DNA of 64,000 nt, taken from Anthoceros angustus. Taxonomy: Eukaryota; Streptophyta; Anthocerotopsida; Anthocerotales; Anthocerotaceae. The notes beneath the pieces were generated by a model that saw only the letters and a list, made by a program, of their open reading frames with translations, had not been told where the DNA came from and did not search any database. Location: NCBI GenBank assembly GCA_010909165.1, contig MU008172.1, positions 1,116,001 to 1,180,000 on the forward strand, given 5' to 3'. Made by a program: the position numbers and the translations under genes. Positions 35,176-45,962 of this stretch are shown one piece after another. Positions within the stretch are counted from its first letter, which is position 1, and every line of letters starts with the position of its first letter.

Positions 35176-35755
35176 CCATGTCAACCACCTGTGTTGATCC
35201 CAATGGGAATCCTTCACTTGATACTCTTTACAATTTGGAAAACGGGTGCCGCTAGTGTTGGTCAAACAACCATATGAACTGATTGATTTCTGGAAGACTA
35301 CCTATGTTTGCAACTGGCTTTGCAAAGCGAGTGTCAGGCCTGTTAATCAACACAAGCTATCCTGATTGAAATGACTGAATTCCAACTTCATCTCACCTGT
35401 GAGTCGTTCAGTCACTGTTACTTGCCGTTTATGCAGCAAACAGACCATGCACCCTCCACTGCTCGTGCTCATACCCAGATGCTTGATGCCATGACCACCC
35501 TAGCATCTGTTCTCCACGCCCCAGTCCTTCTGTGATCACCTCCTTCTCACTCGTCACTTGAGCTGCCTAGGGTCCCCATCTACAACCTACAACCTGACAA
35601 CAATTTGGATGATCGTTAGTCGTGCGCTCCGGCTACCTGATGCTCCATGTCAGACGCTTCCGCACTGGAATAAATCACCGCGGCGAATCGCCTTCCCGCA
35701 CACCCACACGGGCGGTTGCCGCAATCGGCCTCCTCCCGACATGCACTGTGACAAC

Positions 35756-37560
35756 TCACAATCGCTTACCTTCCTCGCACCGCCTCTTGAGAACCGATGC
35801 ACTCAACACATGTACTTCTCCAGCAGATCTCCGACACTTCTCCAAGAAATCGCTGAATTCCCCAACCAACCGCAGAATCCTCTTGTTCCCGCTAATCCGT
35901 TGTTTACACTTGATCGCTCTCGCGCTTGCCGCCCATACTGCATGCCTCACATAACCCGTGTATCAATAAGGCAAATAACGGGCTTTATAGGCCTACCCTT
36001 CTTATTGACGTTCTTCGCACACCCACACTCTGAGTGCGTGTTTCATTCGGCCCCCCAGCTTCCTTTCGCCCTAACTTTTCCATCGTACATTTGTGACAAA
36101 ACCATTCTCCTTCTGGAATCGCCTTCAACGGTGGCCGAAGACAAAAGACATGATACCCTTGGTTGCACTGATCACACAATAGCATCAGTTCAGGATCAGT
36201 GATTTGACCACATTGTTCGCATGGCAGGTCAACAGGTGGCTTCCATGCCTGTGGTTGTATCCGCGTGTCAAGATTCGGCAAGTGGCACGGGGCCAGATGC
36301 CGCATATGTTCCTTGCACCGGCGCCCGTCTTGCCCTTCCAACTCGATGACCCCTTGCTCACCAACGTTCACCACTCACAAAATTAACCGTCCCGTGCTCA
36401 CGTCCAAAGTACCAGAAGGACGGTGTTGCAAATAAAGTCACCTATTTCGAACTTTCTGGCCTTTGGTTTCCATGATCCTCCTCGTGTGAATGCGTACCTC
36501 AGCTGATCTCGGTGTTGCGCGATAGCCAGATTGTCCATTGCCATGGGTATCACCCGTTGTAACAACTTGGCCCAGTTTCGCAACTCTGAGCAGCATTCAT
36601 TCACATTTTGTGTCCAATCCACTGGTTTGGAATACGTGTCCGCCACTATGTTGGGTAGCACAACATTCCTGCCAAACATGATATAATAAGGATCAAGTTG
36701 CCTGTGGCTGCTCAGACATCGATTCTCAGAGCCCAAGGCAACATACGGTAGTAACTCATCCCAACAGTTAGGCTCGACCTCCGTGCAATACTTGCGAAGA
36801 GCATCCTTGAAAGTTTGCACCTTTCGCTAAACCATCACCGAGGATGATCCCGGATGCGCTATGATCTATCAAACTCCGATCTAACAACGCTTGGAATTCA
36901 CCAATTCGCTTCTCGATCCGTCAAGACCTCCGCATGCCTTCCATACCGCCAAAACACACTGTAGGAAAGCCCGTGCCGTGAACTGTGAAGTTCTGACTGG
37001 AAGGAAGGCCAATTCCACCCACTTGGAGAAGTGTTCTATCATAAGCATACAATGCTTGTTGCCTTGCTTGGTCAATGGTAGCTCGCATGAGGTCAACGGA
37101 CCATCGAAAGAACAATCCCGAATGGGCAGCGAATGCAACACCACATCCCGGCCGTTGAACCTCGCTTAACCGCATCAAGCAAAGACACCTTGCCACCACT
37201 CGCCGACATCTAATACATTCCTGCACCAAAATACGCACTCTTCAGCATATGATGCGTCCTTTTTACACCGAAATGCCCAAGTGTCTTGTGCACTTTACTC
37301 ACTATCTGTTCTCGTTCCTCTATAGGAGGAACCACTTTACACACTCCATGATCCGTCATTAATAACTTACCATCCCTCCATGTGTATCTCATGATTTTCC
37401 GTCGTAACTTTTGAATGGCGGCAGCATCCAGTCCAACTACCTGTCCTTCCTTCAATAGCTGAATAGCATGCCCATACTTCCATATGTCTCGTCCTCCCTC
37501 ATTGAGTTGTTTTCTTCCTTCCTGATGTGCGGCCATGAGTGCCATATACATGCTCGGCAT
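35756..37560 (-). pseudogene. Ty3 integrase with C-terminal PHD finger
   Basis: 37,560-37,210 carries the HHCC zinc-binding region (VHKTLGHFGVKRTHHMLKS, then CIRCRR in another frame). 37,200-36,880 is the catalytic core in broken frames (RWSVDL, IEHFSKWVELAFLP). 36,820-36,398 follows the core (DELLPYVALGSENRC, YYIMFGRN) and ends in the GPY/F-like segment FEIGDFI. The next frame, 36,374-35,985, continues it (VVNVGEQGVIELEG, HLAPCHLP) and then encodes a PHD finger: CEQCG, LLCDQCNQGYHVFCL, PEGEWFCHKC. All Cys4-His-Cys3 ligands are present. A further frame at 35,950-35,756 extends the protein. In chromoviruses a chromodomain sits at this position; here a PHD finger does. Confidence 0.85.
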
Positions 37561-37569
37561 GTAACGAGT

Positions 37570-37800
37570 ATACCCAAAATCCTACCGCGCACCGGTCGTA
37601 TCCTTGTTATCAGACACTGGGTTTCTGCTAAGTCCATCAGCATTGTGGTGTACTTTGCCTGCCCGATGTACTATATGCATATCGTATTCTGACAGTAGCA
37701 ACGCCCACCTTGCGAGCTTGCCACTCAACTTCATGTTCATTAACAACAACGGCCGTGATCACGAGTTGGAAGCTCCGAACAAATAAATTAAGTGTAGAAC
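37570..37800 (-). pseudogene. Ty3 RNase H end / linker to integrase
   Basis: The minus strand at about 37,740-37,610 encodes LSGKLARWALLLSEYDMHIV followed by HRAGKVHHNADGLSRNP, the classic end of a Ty3/gypsy RNase H domain. The upstream RNase H core is not readable in one frame. Confidence 0.85.
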
Positions 37801-37949
37801 CGCCCCACACCAGCCTAAACATTCAATTAATGATGAGTAATTGGCTTCCGGAGTTGTTCGACCTACTGCATACGCAATCACTCTTTCTCTTCCTTCCTAA
37901 TCCACCTGCAAGGACGATTCCAGCTTGCACCCACTCAGATATGAGTGAA

Positions 37950-40900
37950 TGGTTTGTCAAAATCAGGCCGCTTGAGCATAGGCCTTTCTGACAACTGGTC
38001 CTTTAACTCTTGCCAAGCATGTTCATGTTTCGCTCCCCGCAATCGGACTCCCTTCTTCATCGATCACACTTTTGCAAGTGCGCTCATGTTTTGATGAATC
38101 GATGATAATAGTTGACGAGTCCTAAGAATGCTCAACGCGACGCCCTTGGTCTCGCATAAGATTGACACCTCGCACTTTGCTAGTTGCGGCAAAGACGCCT
38201 CCGCACAATCTTGTGACCCGATATTCTATCTCCTTGTAAGCAAACTTGCACTTCTTTGATGTGCCTTCCCCGTAACCGAAGCCTCTGCAGCAATGTTTCG
38301 AGGTGTTGAATGTTCTCCAAACCGTCGCGAACACTAAATGTCATCAATGTAACACTCACGAATGGCAATCCTTGCAACTCCAAGTCTCGCCACCACGAAG
38401 TAGATGGGCGCCAACCCAAAAGGCATCGCCTCCCATTCCCACAACCGTTTTGCCCCAAGGCCGTTTTGCATTTGTCTTCTTCCTCAATGACGATTTGATT
38501 GAAACCAGAGCTAAGTCCAACGTCAGAAATACTTGGCTTCAACGCGCCAAAGATTTCATCCGGGGTAGGCATGGGATATCGATCCTCGCTCGATCTTCAC
38601 ATATTTTCCATACATGAGTTGAATGCCCACTGCTTTTCCAATTGCTCCGCACTATTTGCAGATTTGTGTACTTGTCCCGACGGTTTGGAAACTCTCCCTT
38701 CACCCATCATCCATGCGACCTTCCTTTCTTGTCGACTTGCGTTAGTGGCTATTCCCACACTCACCAACCATTGCACACAAGTCGATCAAACGCTTGTCCC
38801 AAGTTTACATCCGAAGCTCGACACACCTCGCGTAGGTGCCGCCATCACAAACCCATCGCTGCTCGCCTACGATCGTGGGCTCCCCCACTTCCTCACCATT
38901 CATATTCAATACCATGCCCGCCCCACCTCGGCGAAGGCATATGACACCGACCAAAGGTGGGCCATGCTCTCCGGGCTCACCCACAATGTTGACAGGATAA
39001 TGTGGCAGCGTGTCCATCCTATTCACGCCACTGCCTCGCCTCCTCAAGGATCCCATCCAGGTTCCGCTTGCTTGGTGTGGTTAAACTTTGCCCGAGTATT
39101 TCCACACTCGCAATGTTCGCCCAAAATCAGCCGCTTGAGCATAGGCCTTTCTGACAACTGGTCCTTTAACTCCTGCCAAGCATGTTCATGTTTCGCTCCC
39201 CGCAATCGGACTCCCTTCTTCATCGATCACACTTTTGCAAGTGCTGCTCATGTTTTTGATGAATCGATGATAATAGTTGACGAGTCCTAAGAATGCTCAA
39301 CGCTGACGCCCGTGGTCTCGCATAAGATTGACACCTCGCACTTTGCTAGTTTGCAGACGCCTCGCACAATCTTGTGACCCGATATTCTATCTCCTTGTAA
39401 GCAAACTTGCACTTCTTTGATGCCTCTTAACCGGATACGCAAGAATGTTTCGAGGTGTTGAATGTTCTCCAAACCGTCGCGAACACTAAATGTCATCAAT
39501 GTAACACTCACGAATGGCAATCCTTGCAACTCCAAGTCTCGCCACCACGAAGTAGATGGGCGCCAACCCAAAAGGCATCATTCCCATTCCCACAACTGTT
39601 CTTTGCCCCAGAAGGCCGTTTTGCATTTGTCTTCTTCCTCAATGACGATTTGATTGAAACCAGAGCGGAAGTCCAACGTCGTAAAATACTTGGCTTCGCC
39701 AATCGCGTCAAAGATTTCATCTGGGGTAGGCATGGGATATCGCTGATCCTCGCTGTTCAGATCTTCACATATTTTCCATACATGAGTTGACTGCCCACTC
39801 GTGCTTTCCACCTGTTCCGCACTATTTGCAGCATTTGTGTACTTGTCCTGACGGTTTGGAAACTCCTCCCCTTCACCCATCATCTGTATGCGACCTTCCT
39901 TTCTTGTCTGACTTGCAGTTAGTTGTGTGGCTATTCCCACACTCACCAACCACTGCACACAAGTCAGATCAAACGCTTGTCCCAGAAGTTTACATCTGTA
40001 AGCTTCCGACACACTCGCGTAGGTGCCGCCATCACAAACCCATCGCTGCTCGCCTACGATCGTGGGCCCCCACTTCCTCACCATTCATATTCAATACCAT
40101 GCCCGCCCCACCTCGGCGAAGGCATATGACACCGACCAAAGGTGGGCCATGCTCCGGGCTCACCCACAATGTTGACAGGATAATGTGGCAGCGTGTCCAT
40201 CCTATTCACCTGTTGTGACTGTCTGCCCTCCTCAAGGATCCCATCTAGGTTCCGCTTGCTTGGTGTGGTTAAATCTCGGTGCTGCCTGAGTATTTCCACA
40301 CTCGCAATGTTCGTCCAAAAACTGCGGAGACGATGAGCGTATGACCCTGTTTGTACCGCGTCAATGATGAACTCCTCTCCCAGCCAGCTTCTGATCTTTT
40401 CATAGCTTTCTTTTACATGGTCTCTCTTGTCGAAAGCTCCGCAAACATTCTCGCAGTAAATACCAACATGCCGGATTGCACCGCTGCACTTCTCTCAGAA
40501 TCCGTGTTACTTCCTCCGCCAACAGACACCGCTGTTCTCGCCACGTCCAAATTTTGGAGAAGGTCTTGCACTCCCATCCCGCAATCACCATGTCAACCGG
40601 CATCTTATTGCCTCGGACTGCGTGCTTTTCCTACCAACATCACATCGGGAAGTCCGGTCCGCACCCTCTTACGGCTTCCATGCTCGAAGCTCGACATTTT
40701 TGTAGCTTGATAATCCCGGATTTGGCCACCGCCCGAGTCTTCTCATCAATCTCTACACACGTATACTCCGATCCGAATCCCACATCGAAACACACTCCCG
40801 CTACTAATTCCTGAACACAACTCCATGAGGTGAATTCCTTGTTCATGAGCACGCCATTAAATCACTTGGTTATCGATCCGTAGCTCCGACTCTCCCACGA

Positions 40901-42113
40901 TCGCCGCTTGCACTCCCGGTATACAGAGTGAACGGTTTGTCAAAATCGTGCCGCTTTGAGCATAGGCCTTTCCGATAACCGGTCCTTTAACTCCCGCCAA
41001 GCATGTTCATGTTTTGCCTAATCGCCATCGGACTCCTTCTTCATCGATCATACAATACTAAGTGCCGCCATGTTTTGATGAATCGATGATAATAGTTGAC
41101 GAGTCCTAAGAATGCTCTCAACGCAGCGACGTCCCGTGGTCTCGGCATAAGATTGACAGCCTGCACCTTTGCTAGTTGCGGCAAAGACGCCTCCGCACAA
41201 TCTTGTGACCCATATTCTATCTCCTTGTAAGCAAACTTGCACTTCTTTGATGTGCCTTCAACCCGAATCGAGCCTCTCGACAATGTTTCGAGGTGTTGAA
41301 TGTGTTCCTCCAAACCGTCAAAACACAAAATGTCATCCGTAACACTCACGAATGGCAATCCTTGCAACTCCAAGTCTCGCCACCACGAAGTAGATGGAAG
41401 CCAACCCAAAAGGCATCGCCTCCCATTCCCACAATGCTCTTTGCCCCGTAAGCCCATTTGTCTTCTTCCTCAATGACGATTTGATTGAAACCAGAGCTAA
41501 GTCCAACGTCAGAAATACTTGGCTTCGCCTAATCACCAAAGATTTCATCCGGGGTAGGCATGGGATATCGATCCTCATTGCTCGATCTTCACATATTTGC
41601 CATACATGAGTTGAATGCCCACTCGTGCTTTTCCAATTCCCGCACTATTTGCAGATTTGTGTACTTGTCCCGACGCTTGGAAACTCCCTTCACCCATCAT
41701 CCATGCGACCTTCCTTTCTTGTCTCGACTTGCTAGTTGTGTGGCTATTCCCACACTCACCAACCATTGCACAAGTCGTCAAACGCTTGTCCCGGTTTACA
41801 TCCGAAGCTCGACACACCTCGCGTGTAGGTGCCGCCATCACAAACCCATCGCTGCTCCCCACGATCGTGGGCTCCCCATCTCCTCACCATTCATATTCAA
41901 TACCATGCCCGCACCTCGGCGAAGGCATATGATCGAGCCAGACCACCGCAGGGCCATGCTCCGGGCTCACCCACAATGTTGACAGGATAATGTGGCAGCG
42001 TGTCCATCCTATTCAATTGCTGATCGCCCGCCTCCTCAAGGATCCCATCCAGGTTCCGCTTGCTTGGTGTGGTTAAACTTTGCCGTTATTTCCACACTCG
42101 CAATGTTCGCCCA
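37950..42113 (-). repeat. Ty3 reverse transcriptase segment in three tandem copies
   Basis: A ~1.18-kb block occurs at about 37,950-39,116, 39,117-40,316 and 40,934-42,113. Each encodes the same RT stretch. The middle copy is cleanest: YPMPTPDEIFDAIGEAKYFT, LDFRSGFNQIVIEE. The third has MPFGL-like context and VSVTDDILCFDGLEEHIQHL. Between copies two and three, and after copy three, lies a second repeated block (40,317-40,933 and 42,114-42,660), so the order along plus is X-X-Y-X-Y. Every copy has its own set of frameshifts. Confidence 0.85.
40317..40933 (-). repeat. Repeated pol upstream block (Y), copy 1
   Basis: Shares sequence with 42,114-42,660. It lies directly upstream of an RT block in element order, where a protease would be expected. 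One frame reads VCFDVGFGSEYTCVEIDEKT, but I see no clear aspartic protease DTG/DSG motif, so the identity is open. Confidence 0.6.
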
Positions 42114-43849
42114 AAATCAGGAGACGATGAGCGATGACCGCTTTGTACCAAGGCCAATGATGAACTCCTCTCCACCTTTTCATCTTTTCATAGCTCACAT
42201 GGTCTCTCTTGTCAAAGCTCCGCAAACATTCTCCAAGAATACCAACATGCCGGATTGCACACTTCTCTCGAATCCGTGTTACTTCCGCCAACAGACACTG
42301 CTGACCACGTCCACTTGGAGAAGGTCTTGCACTCCCATCCCGCAATCACCATGTCAACCGGCATCTTATTGCACCGTGCTTTTCCTACCAACATCACATC
42401 GTTAAGTCGGTCCGCACCCTCTTATGGCTTCCATGCTCAAGCTCGGTACATTTTTGTAGCTTGATAATCCCGGATTTGGCCACCGCCCGAGTCTTCTCAT
42501 CAATTTCTACACACGTATACTTCGTGATCCGAATCCCACATCGAAACACACTCCAGCACTACTAATTCGAACACAACTCCATGAGGTGAATTCTTGTTCA
42601 TGAGCACGCCATTGAATCACTTGTTATCGATCCGTAGCTCCGACTCTCCCACGATCGCTTCACTTCTTCCGCAATTGCCGGTGATTCGCCATACTTGCAT
42701 CTGTTGCTGTCGAACACGCTCTCTTTCCAAAGCTTCCTTCACGGTGGTGTACCACATACATGTCATTCGATGTGGTGCCTTCTTCCGACACCTCATGACG
42801 TGCCAGGTCCTGTGTCTCTTCCCACACCTCCTCTCGGTGAACACTTTGCCGCAAGCCGTGAATGCCAAGATACTTTGATCTTTCACCATGCCTCCTCATG
42901 TCCAGAGGAATTCTGGCAACATGTGTGAAATCTCCATCTCGCCATCTTGGCCTATAGAATGCCTGAGTGCGGATCCACCCCATGGCTGGTCCATGCGTGG
43001 CATCCGCCTCCTAACAACACATCATAATTTCGCATCCGAAACGACAATGCACTTCCACCACACATGCGTCGCCGCTACTTATACTCTATCCGATCGGATC
43101 GCGAGTCATCCCCATCACTGTTCTTTGGTACCGCATGTGGTGATCCGACTCACATGGCTTCAACTTGTCTCCATACATTGAGCGCCTTGCACCCGTGCCC
43201 CAAAGACCGGATCCGCACTGTCTACTAGCACACACTCCGGCAAAGCCATTGATGACCTCTCGTTCTTGGTTCTTCACCAATGCTATGCCACCTTTCCCCG
43301 GTCTGGTTTTAGATGGTCACCACGTAGGTGACAAGCCCGACACCGTGCTCAATTCAATGGCTTCCTTCTTAATCCAGCCCGCATTGCTTGTCCGAACGGC
43401 CAGCCCGACCCTGTGTCACGCAAACTTACCAAGGGTGCATCCATGGCTTTTTCTAACAGACTTCGTGATTCTGAGCTACCTCCTCCCGATGTGGTGCCGC
43501 CTCGCCCGAACTGTCAAGGATTTGGGCATTCTCAACTGGTTCCTACCCCCACCAGTCTTCACTTTCACATCCTTACCAAATCAATGCTTCCCTTTGATCC
43601 GACTTGACCTTCCACATCAACGCAAACACATCTTCGTCCGAATCATATGTTTCTCGCCGACGACATGTCCTTCTTTATGCTTACGCCATGGCCAACCGCC
43701 TTGCACCAGACTCACCCAAGAAGGCCTTCCGAGTGTAACTCACACCTGTCGCTTGTCTATTGTTCCATCTCCTAGGCCCTTGGGCTTGAGCTCAGATGGG
43801 CTTGCCAAGCGCCTGCAGCCGGCTTACCACACGCCCGCAAGCTTCTTTT
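42114..43849 (-). other. Gypsy body between gag and RT, frames broken
   Basis: 42,114-42,660 is the second copy of the Y block. 42,660-43,849 is unique in this window and should hold the protease and the gag-pol spacer, but only short frames are open and I cannot name a domain. Confidence 0.4.
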
Positions 43850-44700
43850 TACTTTGACCCGCCAACACGATGCTCACACTCATACGCCTTGTGCGGCCCC
43901 TTACATCGTAAACACTTGTCAGACGTTTTGGAGCTCACAGCACTGTGGGCCATTTGGTCCTTTGACGGCGAATCCCTGCGTTGAGTGTTCACCTGCATGT
44001 GCTCGCGATAGTGGGACTTCCCATGCTGCTTATGGGTGTTCGAAGTACTGGCATGTCCTCTGACCACATTGTGCTCCTCCCAGTAGGCATTGGTGACAGC
44101 ATCTCCTTTCATAACTCTCTCGGCCATCTCGTAGGCCTGTTCCAACTCATAGTCTGCCCCATGTAACATATGCAGAAAGTTGGCGATCACCCTCCTCTGC
44201 CTTCCTGGCAAGGCTGCAATATATATTTGCGCTGCTTCCCTCATGGTTTTCACCTTGGTGTCTTTCACCACCGTGCAGTCAGATTGCATCTTAGTGGCTC
44301 ATTTGGTTTGATCACAAACTTGACAACTCCCGGATTTTCTCAATGGACGCCAATCGGAAACATCTCAAAGAAACTTGACGAACATTTCGGCCCACCGATA
44401 AGTGATAACCTCGATTAGATGAACTGATGAGCCCGGGTTCGTCATCATCGATCTTGGCAGCTTTCCTTGCCCGTTTCATTCGCAGCGAAGTATGAGCATC
44501 CTGCAAAATCTTTTCTTTACAATCACGATAGTGTTAAAGCTTCACCAGCCAGAAATGCGCTCATCTTTCTAAGTGCCATCTCGTGCGTGAATTCGACTTA
44601 TATTTGAGCACCATCTCATCGATCGCCATCTAAATTTCTCTTCAAAATCAGCCGAGACATACTACCGTGTCTACCCGTGAACACATCATTTTTGCTGGGC
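43850..44700 (-). pseudogene. Ty3 gag with zinc knuckle
   Basis: A 146-codon frame at 44,289-43,849 encodes AAQIYIAALPGRQRRVIANF, then DYELEQAYEMAERVM, typical of the gag capsid end. A knuckle follows, CLRCKGPHKAYEC, with spacing CX2CX3HX4C, one residue shorter than the usual CX2CX4HX4C. A further piece at 44,500-44,290 has short frames only. Confidence 0.7.
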
Positions 44701-45235
44701 GCTGGTTCATACTCCATCCTGGCGCCACCACCACTCTCTTCAAAATCAATGGATCTGATAGAGTGTGACTCCACTCAACCGACCACCGCCTCGGGAACCG
44801 AGGGAGGTCGTGCAATGTGGTTGAATGCTTCCGATTTCGGTGTGCTTTCGTTCATCCACCGACCGAGTAAAACACCATTGCCAATCCCTCCCCCTTCGAG
44901 AGACTATATAAGGCATTCCACAAAGTTGGTGCCGCCTCCCCGCGTCTAGTCCGCCAACCATGCCAGTTTGTCGATCACCTCATTCCAGAGGCGTGGCCAC
45001 AAATCACGGCTCATTCCCAGTTGGCCCACTCGAATGGGTCTCGCTCGCATAAACAAAGAACGAATAGTCCAAAGCGCTTTCACGGCAATCTACCATGGAC
45101 TTATCGGTATGGTCCACCGTCTTTGGATCATCGACTTCAGCGTCCTCCGTTTTCCGCCCGAATCTTGGCTCCTCTGTCGAACCCTTCGAGTCGCCTTGCT
45201 GCCTCGTGTGGCTTCACCAAGGGGATTGTTGATGC
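44701..45235 (-). other. Gypsy body, upstream of gag
   Basis: Non-repeated sequence between the gag remnant and the split LTR-like unit. No primer binding site complementary to a common tRNA 3' end is visible next to 45,235. Confidence 0.4.
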
Positions 45236-45661
45236 AAAATCACTCCATTTGGAGCGGCTCTCCTATGCACACACCACACTGGATCACACACCGTGCACAA
45301 AACGCCTGGATCCGTCTGTCGTTTTGAATCGACATCAACAATCCGCTCCCAATGACGGATTGCTGACTTTTGTAGCCTACACCGCCACCGATCTTAATCA
45401 CCGGCCCGAATTCCGAAGGGCCGTGATCACGCCCGCACACGCCGGAAGATCTTCGCCGCTGAGCCTTAATTATGCTTGTCCGTATTCTAAGCGTATGGCT
45501 CATGCAGCCATGATGCCATCCTATCTCTACACTCACGCCATCACATTTACAGTATATGCATGCAGTCAGGGTGCCTACACCACTTATCCCATACACTGGA
45601 CACACACACGTTATCACACCCAGGTCCTACCTGCCTATCCCTACCTCTATATGCCATGACA
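45236..45661 (-). repeat. Distal ~425 bp of the split LTR-like unit
   Basis: Matches the end of the array units from AAAATCACTCC to CATGACA. Its missing first ~145 bp are exactly the part found at 34,106-34,249 on the other side of the body. CAGG follows directly. Confidence 0.85.
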
Positions 45662-45962
45662 CAGGCAAGGGAGAAAATCGATGTGAAGGGCATCAATTGT
45701 GGCTCTTTATTCGCTTTTAGACATATTCCGACGAATCCTTTCTTGATACGACCTCGCAGCGTGTTGGGTATTGTGATTTCACACTGGGGACCATACACGA
45801 AGGCACGAACACTCACTGGTGGTTTTATTTCACAGGAGAAAAACTCCGACAGGCACAAACTCTGGTAAAACCCATCACACAGTCTACACACTGATAGATC
45901 TAGTACTGGACACACAAACTGGGAGACAGTTCCTTATTTGGAAGGGGGGCCCAGGCAAAAAC

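Larger units (their letters stand above)
32406..45661 (-). mobile_element. Ty3/gypsy-related complex with LTR-like unit array
   Basis: Outer ends read TGTCGCG..ATGACA (TG..CA) and are directly flanked by CAGG at 32,402-32,405 and 45,662-45,665, a possible 4-bp target duplication. The left part (32,406-34,249) is two complete ~570-bp units, a third, and the first ~145 bp of a fourth. The rest (~425 bp) of that unit lies at 45,236-45,661. The ~11-kb body between encodes, on the minus strand from high to low coordinates, gag, an unidentified region, RT in three partial copies, RNase H, integrase, a PHD finger and an extra frame. Domain order RT-RH-IN marks Ty3/gypsy. I see no primer site or normal LTR-body junction. 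Confidence 0.8.
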
